Shown here: in pieces, positions 22,426 through 33,840 of the stretch
How the letters are laid out: each line of letters begins with the position of its first letter
Position numbering within the stretch: position 1 is the stretch's first letter
Assembly: GCA_014607495.2 (NCBI GenBank)
Contig: CP053156.1
Coordinates: forward strand, 2,170,001 to 2,234,000
DNA: 64,000 nucleotides
Direction of reading: 5' to 3'
Origin: Carposina sasakii
Taxonomy: Eukaryota > Arthropoda > Insecta > Lepidoptera > Carposinidae
Translations under genes and position numbers: made by a program
Notes under the pieces: model-generated
The model's database searches: none
The model's input: the letters and a program-made list of their open reading frames with translations, nothing else
What the model was told of the DNA's origin: nothing

Positions 22426-23208
22426 GTAGCAAGCACGCGGGTTTCCTTGCCTAAAAAATTTACAGTAAATGAAAAGCTTGAAAGAATCGTAGCTAAGTGA
22501 ATCCGCTACAAACGTATCTCGAAAATAAATAATAAATAAACATTCTCACACTTCACAACACATTGACCTAGTCCCACACTAAGATCCCTAATGTCTTGTA
22601 TAGTGGGTACTAAGCAAAGGTATATAAATACATATAGTACAAATAAGTATAGACGAACATCCATGACTCTAAAAATATATACATATTTTGTATAACTAAA
22701 TGCGAGCGTTAGTTCCTCAGGAGTGACATGATATCACAGAGTTTTAAGACGAGCGACGATTGGTAAAATTAGTGTTATGTTGATTTTTTTTCAGATAACA
22801 TACGCAAGGGATATTTAATAATCCAACTTCATAATATGTTCATACTTTTAGCAGTTGCAGAAACACGACTCCTTGACTTTTTTACGATACCTCTTTAAAT
22901 CAGATTTGTTTAGTTATTAGGCAAACCTGAGCGATATAAGACAATTGTACCAATACAGGTAACACTTCTTCAAAAGTATTATTCGTATTCGAGGTATAAC
23001 ATGCGTTTGAATTTATTGTTTAGCAATACGTCACGATTTATGTGTGATCTTGATCTGAATGTAAACTTAGAATTAATATTCAAATATACCCTAATTTTGT
23101 AAGATGTTAGTGGAACTAGCAATAATCAATTGACCAAATCGACGGCCATGATCATCAGGTGAAATTGATTATAGACAAATGTAGGTACCACGAAATAATT
23201 TGATACTA

Positions 23209-23348
23209 AGGGCCAATTTTTCCAAATATTAGTTAGCCTATCAGAAGAATAAAGTTGATGCTGTATTTTATCATGATCAAGTCTAAGAGAAAGACAGTAT
23301 CAACTTTATTCTTCTAATAGTCTGTCCGACGTTTGGAAAAATTAGCCT
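23209..23348. mobile_element. Palindromic MITE (AGGGCC family) inside the left arm
   Basis: Full-length form of about 140 bp: AGGGCCAATTTTTCCAAA ... AGAATAAAGTTGATGCTGT, then its inverse ending GGAAAAATTAGCCT. It is self-complementary in addition to being mirrored in the right arm. Confidence 0.75.
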
Positions 23349-23507
23349 TAAATTAAATACAAAGAGATAAGTAACAAGTAAGTTTCAAGTTTTTTAAACG
23401 TCTATTTAATTATATCCTCTCGCAATCGACATAAAATACAAAACGTCTTTCAAATTCATGGAAAAGTAAATTTATACCGAGACGTCTCGCCGATAAGGCT
23501 CATGACT

Positions 23508-24851
23508 GGACTGCAAAAACTACAAAGGCATTAGCCTACTCAGCATTGTCGGCAAGCTGTATGCAAAAGACGTGTTGATTGAAAGGATTATGAAAGTAAC
23601 CGACCAGAAAGTGTGGGATACACAAGCGGGATTTCGAAAGGGCATGGGATGTACGGATGAAGTCTTTTCCTTACGATGTATAGCAGAAAATTTTCTGGCG
23701 AAAGGTCAGAAGGTCTATTGCGCTTTTATCGTTTTGGAGAAGGTTTATGACAAAGTAGTGAGGAAGGAACTTTGGAAGGTTCTGTCTATGTATGGAGTGA
23801 GTGGCCTTCTCATTCGGGCACTGAAATCCCTCTACGGGGACTCAAGTGCTTGTGTGAGAATAAACGGGTCCTACACAGACTGGTTCACCATCGAAAAGGG
23901 TGTTAGACAGGTATGTGTAGCGTCACCGTGGCTATTCAATCTATTCATGGACAGCTGTTTGCAAGGTTTGAAAGACGATGATTGTGGTCTAAGAATGAAT
24001 GAGTTACTTGTCAAATGCCTTCTCTATGCCGATGACATGGTTTTACTTGCGTCTTCGCAGGAGGAGTTGCAGGAGATGGTAACAAAAATGCATGGATCAT
24101 TTGAAAGTAAAGGGATGAAGATGAATGTAAGTAAGACGAAAGTGATGGTTTTTGAAAATAATGAGGTAATGGCGAATTGCAAAATAATGATTGGCGTAGA
24201 AAGATCGGAGCAAGTGACTGAGTTCGTGTATCTGGAGACTTCGTTTACAAGGGGTGGTAAGCATGACAAAGATATTGTAAGGAGAGTGAATGCTGGGAAT
24301 CGGGTGAATGGGGTACTTAATTCTTTTATGAGTAGCCAGAAAGTGTCGCAACCGGCACGTCTGGCTGTTCATGGAGGTGTTTTGGTGCCGACTCTTATGT
24401 ATGGAAGTGAAAGTTGGGTATGGCAGAAACCAAAACACCAAAGTCAAGTGAATGCAGTGAAATGAGAGCATTGAAAAGTATGTCTGGTGTCACTTTGAAA
24501 GAAAGAATAAGAAATGAGGTGATCAGAAAGAAGTGTGGTATAAATGAGGACGTGGTGACGAAGATTGAGAAAGCTATGTTGAGGTAGTTTGGGCATGTGG
24601 AGAGGATGAGTGAAAGTAGACTGACAAAGAAAGTGTACAACGGAAGAGTGTACATTGGAAGGGGAAGACCTCGCCGGACTTTCACCGATCAAATTGGTAT
24701 AATTCTAAAGAAAGGTCAGGTCAAGAGTACCCTAAACCGACAAGCGTGCATGAAGAATATCATGAAAGTAGATGAAGCGAAAGAGGTGTGTCAGGATCGT
24801 AGCAAATGGAGATCCGTGATCTGTGCCTACCCCTCCGAGAAAGAGGCGTGA
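23508..24851 (+). pseudogene. Non-LTR reverse transcriptase, decayed 3' part
   Basis: Begins CKNYKGISLLSIVGKLYAK, followed by the RT palm and thumb: TQAGFRKGMGC, LEKVYDKV (the usual catalytic D of DLEKAYD region is changed to IVLEKVYD), GVRQVCVASPWLFNLFMD, CLLYADDMVLL (catalytic ADD retained), MNVSKTKVMVF, EFVYLETSF, GVLVPTLMYGSESWVW. At about 24460 the frame shifts; the C-terminus (MRALKSMSGV, FGHVERM, GRGRPRRTFTDQIG, ACMKNIMKVDEAKEVCQDRS) continues in another frame with an in-frame stop at the expected W before FGHVE. It is therefore inactive. It is followed by an ATGT-rich tail. The family is an abundant arthropod LINE; the clade is not certain. Confidence 0.8.
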
Positions 24852-25158
24852 TAATTATGTATGTTATGTATGTATGTAAAGAAATAAATATTTAATAAAT
24901 AATAATATAAACCTAAGCAGAAAGGAATAAAATAAATTATACAAACCTTACACGTACAGTAAGTTTAGCCTTTTTTTTCTTCAAAAACGTGATTTATTCT
25001 TGCATGTGGCTTATCGACGAGACGTCTCGGTATATATTTACTATTCCATTAATTTGAAAGACGTTTTGTATTTTATGTCGATTGCGAGAGGATATAATTA
25101 AATAGACGTTTAAAAAACTTGAAACTTACTTGTTACTTATCTCTTTGTATTTAATTTA

Positions 25159-25297
25159 AGGCTAATTTTTCCAAACGTCAGATGGACTATTAGAAGAATA
25201 AAGTTGATGCTGTCTTTCTCTTAAACTTGATTATGATACAGACAATATCAACTTTATTCTTTTGATAAGCTAACTGACATTTGGAAAAATCGGCCCT
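25159..25297. mobile_element. Palindromic MITE (AGGGCC family) inside the right arm
   Basis: Mirror partner of 23209-23348: AGGCTAATTTTTCCAAACG ... ACATTTGGAAAAATCGGCCCT. Confidence 0.75.
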
Positions 25298-26067
25298 TAG
25301 TATCAAATTATTTCGTGGTACCTACATTTGTCTATAATCAATTTCACCTGATGATCATGGCCGTCGATTTGGTCAATTGATTATTGCTAGTTCCACTAAC
25401 ATCTTACAAAATTAGGGTATATTTGAATATTAATTCTAAGTTTACATTCAGATCAAGATCCACATAAATCGTGACGTATTGCTAAACAATAAATTCAAAC
25501 GCATGTTATACCTCGAATACGAATAATACTTTTGAAGAAGTGTTACCTGTATTGGTACAATTGTCTTATATCGCTCAGGTTTGCCTAAAAACTAAACAAA
25601 TCTGATTTAAAGAGGTATCGTAAAAAAGTCAATGAGTCGTTTTTCTGCAACTGCTAAAAGTATGAACATATTATGAAGTTGGATTATTAAATATCCCTTG
25701 CGTATGTAATCGGAAAAAAAAATGAACATAACTAACACTAATTTTACCAATCATCGCTCGTCTTAAACTCTGTGATATCATCTGTCACTCCTGAGGGACT
25801 AACGCTCGCATTTAGTTATACAAAATATGTATATATTTTTAGAGTCATGGATGTTCGTCTATACTAATCTATGTATTTATTTACCGTTGCTTAGTACCCA
25901 CGACACAAGACCTTAGGGATCTTAGTGTGGGACTAGGTCAATGTGTTGTGAAGTGTGTGAATGTTTATTTTCGAGATGCGCTTGTAGCGGATTCACTTCG
26001 CTACGATTCTTTCAAGCTTTTCATTTATTGTAAATATTTTAGACAAGCAAACCCGCGTGCTTGCTAC

Positions 26068-27654
26068 GCCGTCTGTGTGTCTGACTGTACATTTTCATCA
26101 AACGCTTTTCTTCATTCATTGTACCTTACACGACCACAGGCGGCGCACGCAAGCGCGCTACGGTTCAATCTGAGTCAGTCAGATTTGTCACCCGTAGAGT
26201 CCACATGCATTTTTGCCTAAGCTATTTTTTATTTTACTTTCCTGTACGTACATAGTTTGGGACTTCTAATTTCACCACCCAACCTGCTAGGAGGCACGGC
26301 CATCCAAGTGGACCTGCCGACTATCCCTCCTATACGCTATTTATTTGTAGTTTTGACACTGTCCCTTCTGTACCCTTTATTATTCTCTGACCCAAGCCGA
26401 AATGATTGTATCGCAACCAACACGTTAGCTTGCTGCTGAAAAATTCATACAAAGATTTATTTGACTTGACACTACACAATTACGTCCATGCTCTGGGGAG
26501 TTCCCCTCATTGACTCGCAAAACAAGTGTTGATAGCGGAAATCTCGTTTTCTCCTCACGTACACAGTTTACTTTTTTCTATCTTCTTTGTAGAATTCAAT
26601 TATGGCCACACCCATTGCTGGGGTAAACGGTTTTTGTTCGAAATCACCTTGGTGTACTTACTTTATTATGCGAGTATTGCATATAGATGCTATAAATAAT
26701 GTAGCAGAATAATTTGATTGAAATCTATACAAATGCAACTTCAGTTCAAAGTAGTATAGTAAGTATATCAGAAGCTTCACTTACTGAGCGAGTGATTGGT
26801 TGATTGACTGACAGACAATGTATAGCCAAAACCACTGGTACCCGTAAGGGCTAGAGTGTAATGTTAATTGAATGGGCAAATGAAAAAAATATTATACATA
26901 CAGACGAATTGAGAACCTCCTCCTTTTTTTGAAGTCGGTTAAAAATGGAAGTGACCTTTGACGTACATACATGTGGGCTACGGAAGTGTTCCCTAAATAA
27001 AGTACCTAGCAAGAACTGCAGGATTATAAAGCAGATACCCTGGCCACGTTTAGCATAGCGGGGATACATGTAAATGATCAGCACAATGTGATCAGCGTCA
27101 TCAAGTTGCTGGCTTATCGCCTGAAAGAATGGCCGACTACCTTAGTCGACTCGTACAACATGCGAGGAAGGAGATGCAGCTGACATATCTAATGAAGCCC
27201 CGCATCAGCAGAGAAAATGTATATTTGCCCTTCTAAAATAAATTTGAATAAGGAATCAGTGATTGTTCTATAAAAATAACTTTCAATGAAAAGAAACAAC
27301 CAACGCCGGCCAATGAAACGATAACAGAAAATAATCTACCTAGTTTGGTACACAAACCAATTAACTTGCCGTTATTAAGATCGTCGATGATACCTGACCT
27401 AGGTGTTCAGCAAACCATCTAATTGCCTCCATTTGAAAACTAACTTAGTCAAATTGGCTAGTTTACTCGAACAGTGTTGAGGAACTTTATCCAAAGTACC
27501 GTTAAGTTCTTATTATCTCGTTTGAGATGTAGAAATTATTCGTTCAAATAGAGTCAGATAATACCTATTCGTTTAAATTTCAACAGGATGTTAAAGTTTT
27601 ATGTCGCTAAGATTTTACAGAAGTTATAGAAAATGGTTGTAATTTTTTCATATA
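26068..27654. other. Non-coding stretch with retroelement fragments
   Basis: 26880-26946 is a fragment of the LINE-like 3' end also seen at 17.9 kb (CAGACGAATTGAGAACCTCC ... GAAGTCGGTTAAAAA). 26255-26440 has an open frame with no domain. No host gene is visible. Confidence 0.5.
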
Positions 27655-27930
27655 TAAAGAAATTTCACACACTACACAAGGCATTAGCCTATTCCCACGA
27701 GACCCGAGATCTTGTGTCGTAGATACTAAGAAATGGTGTGTTTACACTAAATTTATACATACATACATATAATCATGTCTTTATCCCTTACGGGGTAGGC
27801 AGAATACCAAGGGCCGATAGAACTACATGGTGCCACTTCTGACCAATTTTGAGGGTATAGTTGAGATGTACAAGTTCGGTTAGTAGTGACAAGTGGTCAG
27901 CCCATCGCCTAATAAACATTAAGACCCTCT
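27655..27930 (-). repeat. Two adjacent retroelement/SINE tails
   Basis: 27660-27735 is the reversed tail with CGACACAAGATCTCGGG, related to 25880-25930. 27757-27930 is a repeat with ATAATCATGTCTTTATCCC, TTACGGGGTAGGCAGA, GGTGCCACTTCTGACCAATT, also found at 38.46, 58.92 and 59.96 kb, with an (ATGT)n tail. Confidence 0.6.
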
Positions 27931-28012
27931 TGCCCCTCTACTGACTTGTACAGTATGCCCGGGAAGAAAAGTAGACGTTATACTTTTTTTTTCACTCCCA
28001 GAGCAGCATATA

Positions 28013-28386
28013 CAGGATGATTTTTGGTCATCAACGTTCCCGAAAACTACGGAATCTCCTCATCATCACGATCATTTTTCTCCATGGAAGCATACCTGGG
28101 AAGTGTCTGGTTTCCAAAATATTAGGGTCCAAAGTTGAGTAAATAGACTGCGTTTTTCTGCATAAATGCACATAGACGCGCGTAGCAGGATTTTTTTACG
28201 AAAAATAATTAATATCTGTCTATAAAAAAACTAACATAAACACTAGACACTATAAATTTCGCACGATCAAGGAATTTAAATAAAAAAAATAAAAAAAATC
28301 CCAGCATTTTTTTTGGCATAAACTTACTTTATTTCATGTATAGAGTACGTACCCTTCGTTAAAGGTGGCCACAAAAAAACATCCTG
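28013..28386 (+). mobile_element. MITE-like element with CAGGATG ends, copy 2 of 6
   Basis: Complete copy: CAGGATGATTTTTGGTC at the left, CATCCTG at the right. Flanked by TATA on both sides, consistent with a TATA target duplication. No coding capacity. Confidence 0.8.

Positions 28387-28441
<55 letters not shown>
28387..28441. repeat. (TA)n microsatellite
   Basis: About 50 bp of near-perfect TA repeats, between the end of a CAGGATG element and the 3' end of a SINE. Confidence 0.9.
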
Positions 28442-28446
<5 letters not shown>

Positions 28447-28665
28447 TACTAAATAGATAATATTAAGTACTTACCTATAGAAATATCCATGACTCGAAAA
28501 CAAACATCGATATTCATCAAATAACGTTCACCCTTACCGGGATTCGAACCCTGGACCTATGCCATCGTAATCGAAATCACTACTACTCGTAATCCAATTG
28601 TATTACTAGCTACGCCGTCGAATTGTATTGAATGGAGAGGCAATTTGTTGGATATAGTACAGAAA
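28442..28665 (-). mobile_element. tRNA-derived SINE
   Basis: On the minus strand a B box GGTTCGAATCC lies in the phrase CCAGGGTTCGAATCCCGG, preceded by GATTACGATGGCATAGG and followed by the body with GTTTTCGAGTCATGGATATT. The same body words (GAGTCATGGATGTTCG) occur in the arms of the long inverted repeat. The 3' end runs into the (TA)n tract. Confidence 0.65.
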
Positions 28666-29641
28666 GGTAAACATGTAAACATAACTATAACCAATTATTT
28701 AATTTTTCTAATTCAAGGGATGGATGATTAATCTTCTTCCACAATTTACTTATTTTCTACAAATTGAAGGACACCAGACCTTGTTTTGTTATTTGTAGGA
28801 ATTGATACCTCAGAGCTAAACGTCAACATATATAGGTAGGTATGAGTACTTATTACCGAGAAGGAAATTTCTGACGCGATTCTGATGCGGACATTTAATT
28901 TTAGCGATAATGATCCACGTCGATGCCGCGCAATAGAGATAAGATAATAGGTACAGTAAAAAGCCGAGCTAAGCTTCAATAAATGTGGGTACATATTTAG
29001 GGTACCGTCAAAAAAATATAAAACACTTAGTTTGTATGTTTAACTTTAGGAGTGTATGGAGTTGGAGATATAATACATATAATAATGTTCTAATAATAAT
29101 GATGATGATGATGAACCACGAAGAAAGTTGTGAATCTATTGAAGGTATAACCCCATTTCTTTCCGATATCCGACTGTGAAATTTTTAACCAGTGTCACTC
29201 TCATGACCGAGATGAATTTAATGATACCTCTCAAGCTCAAATTCGACAAGCCGTTTAGCCTCTAGCTAGAGCATGCCAAATAAAATATACATACACTCGA
29301 AAAACATAACCCTCCTTCTCGCGCAGTCGGGCAAATATGTCTATGGGGGTAGTGAAAAGGGAAACGCTTCCGGCCCCACCGAAATCCTTCCCTTTTTACC
29401 ACCTGCAATCATTGTGACAAACTTCGATATCGCGTTCTAGGATTTGTACTAAACTGTGGTTCTGTCTTGCTTAGTATAAGTGGCGCTGCTACATGCCGCA
29501 TACTCTCTCATTACATAAGGGTATCAGTTCAAATAGAAGCGATCGCCATAGATTTCATTATATTTACTCCCTTTGATCTTCAGGTAATTAGACAATACAT
29601 TTATGTCGTAACAGAACAAAAGTATCTACCTGGTAGTGTAA
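28666..29641. other. Non-coding stretch
   Basis: No gene recognised. A (GAT)n run near 29097-29114 and a phrase CTCGCGCAGTCGGGCAAA near 29320 (as at the end of the 11.7 kb repeat) are the only notable features. Confidence 0.45.
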
Positions 29642-29780
29642 AGGCCTATTTTTCCAAACGTCAGATAACCTATCAGAAGAATAAAGTTGATGCTCTCTTT
29701 CTCTAAAACTTTATCATGATAGAGACAGAATTAACTATATTCATCAGATAGACTGTCTGACATTTGAAAAAATCAGCCCT
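29642..29780. mobile_element. Palindromic MITE (AGGGCC family), solitary copy
   Basis: AGGCCTATTTTTCCAAACG, AGAATAAAGTTGATGCT, then its inverse ending TTTGAAAAAATCAGCCCT. About 139 bp. Confidence 0.75.
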
Positions 29781-31085
29781 AAAAGAATTTTTTTAAAGTT
29801 GTACTGTTCGCAGTAAACGTATCTAGTGATCAAATTGCGACAAAGATTTTGGTTTGTACTTATTAAATATACTTATAGTACCTACAGAATCATATTCGAC
29901 CTAGTGTTTTTTTTGTTTGTTCAAAACAATTATTTAACTTGATAAAAAACTAACAAGAAGTAAGTTCGATCTTAAAAGCATTTTGAGTGCTATTAGATAA
30001 GATCGGGGTGATGCAATGAAAATTGAACGTTTCAATGGCTAATAAGTTTTCCCAGGGATATGACTGGAAAGTTTTTTTTAATAATAACACTCTAAAATTT
30101 TTAATAAACTAAAAACAAAATAAATCTATAATTTAATACTAAAAACGAGAAAAATGGGTAGCCCGCACCGAGCACCTAATTCTTTATGAGAAGGAGCTCG
30201 TGCACACGTAACGTAACGTACGTCACGTGTAACGTAATTATAAATACATAAGTCAAAATGCATATAAATACATAATGTACGTCCAGAACCCTTGCCACCA
30301 GATTCCTGATCGCACCTTGGTTTTTTTGACAATACTTTGCCAAGTAATTGCGGCCTAACGAACCATGTTGTAAATTACGCGGGAAATGTCACGCCTTGTA
30401 ATTTATGTCGCGCGGACGTTAAAATCAGGCGAGCCCGAATAAATGAATACATGCTTTCTGTATAAATACATGGTTTTCAGAATACCTACCTACGTAAATT
30501 ATTGAAGCGTTTACTTTATATCACACACATTTAACGGACCGCTCATGAATTCTTGAAAATGAAATCATCAGATTACGGGCTGTTGAAATTCTGCGAATTT
30601 TTGATGTCCAAAATAATCAAAGAATACATAATACCCATACATTGATTATCCGCAATGTTTGCTTTCCGCGTACTCACTGCTCGTGCCTTGTGCCATATGG
30701 GCTTACCTATCTGCTAACAACACAGAAAAAAGGTTGTCTATGGCTAAAGTTTAAGCATTGCTCTTTTTTGGATAACTTATGACATTGGTTCATCAGTAAT
30801 TGAACCTTATTTTTGAGCATTTTTAATTTATTAAGTGTTTGTACATTTTTAGTGTAAGTATGTACAAAAAATTTCATTTATTATTGATTTTACTATTTTT
30901 TTTTAATAAAAAAAGTATAAAACCCTACATTTTAGGCTTAGTCACAAAGTAGCATACTAGTTTTACAATCGAATTAATAAAAATTCGCTTTCATACCATT
31001 TCCTCCTACAAGAACCCTTCAATTAGCATGTCTATTTGCCATATAATGAGGGATTTTCTGACAAATGAAAATAACTGTCAAAAAT
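29781..31085. other. AT-rich non-coding stretch
   Basis: No gene recognised. 30200-30240 has alternating ACGTAACGTAACGTACGTCACG text, a local CpG-rich low-complexity run. Confidence 0.45.
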
Positions 31086-31193
31086 AGATGGCGTGAGTGC
31101 ATCACCCTCCCTAGCTGCTCCCCTCTTCACCTCCCCTCCTACGTGACCAATGACAAAACAAAATTTCGGGATGGTGATGCGTTCACGCCATCT
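31086..31193. repeat. Inverted repeat, 26-bp arms
   Basis: AGATGGCGTGAGTGCATCAC... (31086-31111) and the inverse (31168-31193) with three mismatches, loop 56 bp and C-rich. Possible small MITE. Confidence 0.7.
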
Positions 31194-31342
31194 ATCTAGG
31201 TGATTTGTACTATTTTTTTACTTTTAATAGTTATCAGAAAATCGCTCATTGAGCGTAAAGTTAAATATCATCACAGATGTCATAATGTTCAAGTTCACAA
31301 GGCAATGGTTTCCTTATGCGAACATGACAGATTTTGATTTCA

Positions 31343-31560
31343 GACTCGAACACACCGGATGCATATACGTGCACGTAAGCGTAGACGTACACGTATCTCT
31401 TAGTTTATTGTATGAAACTGTCACCGCTTGACGTCTATGCTTACGTCTACGCATACGCATCCGGTCTGCCCGTGCCTATACAGTTCCATACATTACAACT
31501 CAGAGGTACGTGTACGTCTACGCTTACGTGCACGCATACGCATCCGGTGTGCTCGAGGCT
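31343..31560. mobile_element. Palindromic MITE (ACACCGGATGC family), uninterrupted copy
   Basis: GACTCGAACACACCGGATGC at the left, GCATCCGGTGTGCTCGAGGC at the right, with internal GCGTAGACGTACACGTA words in both orientations. It shows the state of the 14.6-15.3 kb copy before LINE insertion. Confidence 0.75.
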
Positions 31561-32830
31561 TTATAAATACAGGCGACACATTTTTCTCACAATATTTCAC
31601 TCGTAAAAATAAATTGCAGGAAAATTTTGGTAGGCAGAATCAATCGCTCGTATGTACAGACGAGGATCAAAATTGTTGTCTTCAAAAGGAGCTTGAAAAC
31701 AAACAATGAAATTGTTGTTACAATCATGAACTTTGTTTATTTATTTCTACAGAGTACGTTTAAAATTCGAATGCCGATATAACTAAATGGTTGGATGGTG
31801 CCGATAAAAAAGGTTTGTGGTGTAGGATATAAGGGATTAGTTATTTATTATAAAATTTTTGCTTTCCCATCGATTTTGTGTAATATGTTTACTAATTTTC
31901 TCTCACCTAATAATACCTTACTAATAAAACGATTTAAACTATTCAAACTAGGTATAATATATACACAATAATTTTACAGACCTTCCATATATTATTTTAT
32001 CAGAAATAAAGTATAAGAAGTTTGTTACTTTACGCGCAGTTTATTAGCAGGCATAAAGTTTTGTTTGTAAAAGAAATCAAATTAACTTAACAGATATTAC
32101 ACAAGTTAGCTAGTTAGTTTGACTGTCATAAAAACTAGACATACAAAACGAGCTATAATTAGGCCAATTTAATTGTTTCTTTAATGATAGTTGTGAATGA
32201 ATCTATCTGAAAATTGAAACATTTTATTATACAACTGTACCTATAGAACACCTACTTAAAATTCAAATAATCAGTACCATTGCGCCGAAGCCTCCCAGAG
32301 GGATTGGAGCATAAATCTATGTCGATTCGTACATCCAGTTCCGGTTTAATTTCGTGTAATATTTCCGAATTTCCGTAAAAAGCGAAGCGTATATTCCTTT
32401 TAAAAAAATTTCAGAACATATTTGTTTTATCATTTTGTTATTGCCGACGTTTGTAATACCTACCTTATATTCCAAACAGCAGTGTACAATTTATTTTTTT
32501 AACATCCTTAGTATATTTTTGTTTAATGATTTTCATGGATATATTATTATTTTTTGTACACATTCTGTTTTTTTTTTAATGAATTGAGTAGATCAATTAT
32601 GTTATTTCTAAATATAATGCGCACAATTTCTAAATTGGACATCAGAGATGATCTGTGAAGTAAACGTAGCGTGGGTTTGATGTTAATTGACATGACCTTT
32701 ATAAGTTATTCTAATTCTTAATTGAACATATACTCTGATTTTAAATTAATTAGTAGACTAAAATGGCATTTGGAGTGTTACCACTTTGGCGTAATAGAAA
32801 AATAGTGTTGGTCATTAATTACATATAATT
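31561..32830. other. AT-rich non-coding stretch
   Basis: No gene or repeat border recognised. Confidence 0.45.
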
Positions 32831-32841
32831 ATTGTTGCTGA

Positions 32842-33323
32842 TACCCCAAGATACCCCAGTCCTTAAAGACGAAGGTATTCAACCAGTGCGTGCTGCCGGT
32901 GATGACCTACGGTGCCGAGACGTGGTCTCTAACTATGTGCCTCATAAAAAAGCTCAGGATCGCACAGCGAGCGATGGAGAGAGCTATGCTTGGGATCTCT
33001 CTGCGTGATCGAATCAGAAATGAGGAGATCCGCAGACGTACAAAGATCACCGATATAGCTGAACGGTCCAGCAAGCTGAAGTGGCAATGGGCAGGGCACA
33101 TAGCTCGAAGAACTGATGGCCGATGGAGTCGGAAAGTTCTAGAGTGGATACCACGTATCGGCAAGCGCAGCGTGGGAAGGCCACCCGCGAGGTGGACGGA
33201 TGACCTGGCTAAGGTTGCGGGCGTCGGTTGAATGCAGGCTGCTTCCGACCGGTCGGAGTGGAGGTTGTTGGGGGAGGCCTATGTCCAACAGTGGACTTCT
33301 CAGGGCTGTAAATGATGATGATG
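32842..33323 (+). mobile_element. 5'-truncated RTE-type LINE with 11-bp target duplication
   Basis: The frame at 32890-33231 gives [57 protein letters not shown]; an in-frame TGA at 33229 replaces the usual W before [21 protein letters not shown]. It ends in ATGATGATG. ATTGTTGCTGA occurs at both borders (32831-32841 and 33324-33334). One nonsense mutation in an otherwise clean frame suggests a fairly recent insertion. Confidence 0.85.
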
Positions 33324-33336
33324 ATTGTTGCTGAAA

Positions 33337-33840
33337 ATCAAATTAAAAATGCATTTCTTGGGAGTGATTGATAACACTGTCCTATGACTCAACACAATGG
33401 TCTTTGTTCAGAATTTCAGTATTTGCCTGGCTGTCACTCACACCTTGTATATTTTTACAGACTAATGAAACTAAAATCACACTATAGAAAGTTCATAATT
33501 ATCACAAATCAATTTATCGCTCACAATAAATATTACAAGACTAATTGAACTAAGCTTCCGACATTTTAGAGAAATAAGCCGTGCTATTACAAAAGAATTT
33601 AAACATTTTTTAAGCTTGACTTGCGCTAAATTTGGCAAATATGCCATACATTATTATGCTGTCAAATGTCATATTTAAATCGAGTCTAACTTTAGGCGCT
33701 CTTTTGTAATAACACCGAAGGTGTATACAGGTTGTGGGTGACAGCCAGGGAAATACTGAAATGCTGAACAAGTACCATTGTGTTGAGTTATACGGCAGTA
33801 ATATTATTCACAGGAAATGTATTTTTGATTAGTTTATCAG
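33337..33840. mobile_element. TIR element with arms of about 115 bp
   Basis: 33338-33450 and 33722-33838 are reverse complements with moderate divergence: GACTCAACACAATGG, TTGTTCAG, TTTCAGTATTT, CCTGGCTGTCAC on the left, and their inverse on the right. Related half-sites appear at 21.50-21.55 kb and 34.16-34.20 kb. No transposase in the 270-bp core. Confidence 0.65.

Larger units (their letters stand above)
22426..26067. repeat. Long inverted repeat: arms of about 1.07 kb around a LINE fragment
   Basis: Left arm 22426-23504 and right arm 25003-26067 are reverse complements over almost their whole length. Outer ends: GTAGCAAGCACGCGGGTTT on the left, its inverse on the right. Inner ends share ACCGAGACGTCTCG and CGATAAG. 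Both arms contain, in mirrored positions, a retroelement/SINE 3' tail (CCTAGTCCCACACTAAGATC) and a palindromic MITE (23209-23348, 25159-25297). The spacer (23505-25002) holds a decayed reverse transcriptase. Confidence 0.85.

Noticed and set aside
24024..24692. Several 80-124-codon minus frames
   Set aside because: They are antisense shadows of the LINE reverse transcriptase on the plus strand.
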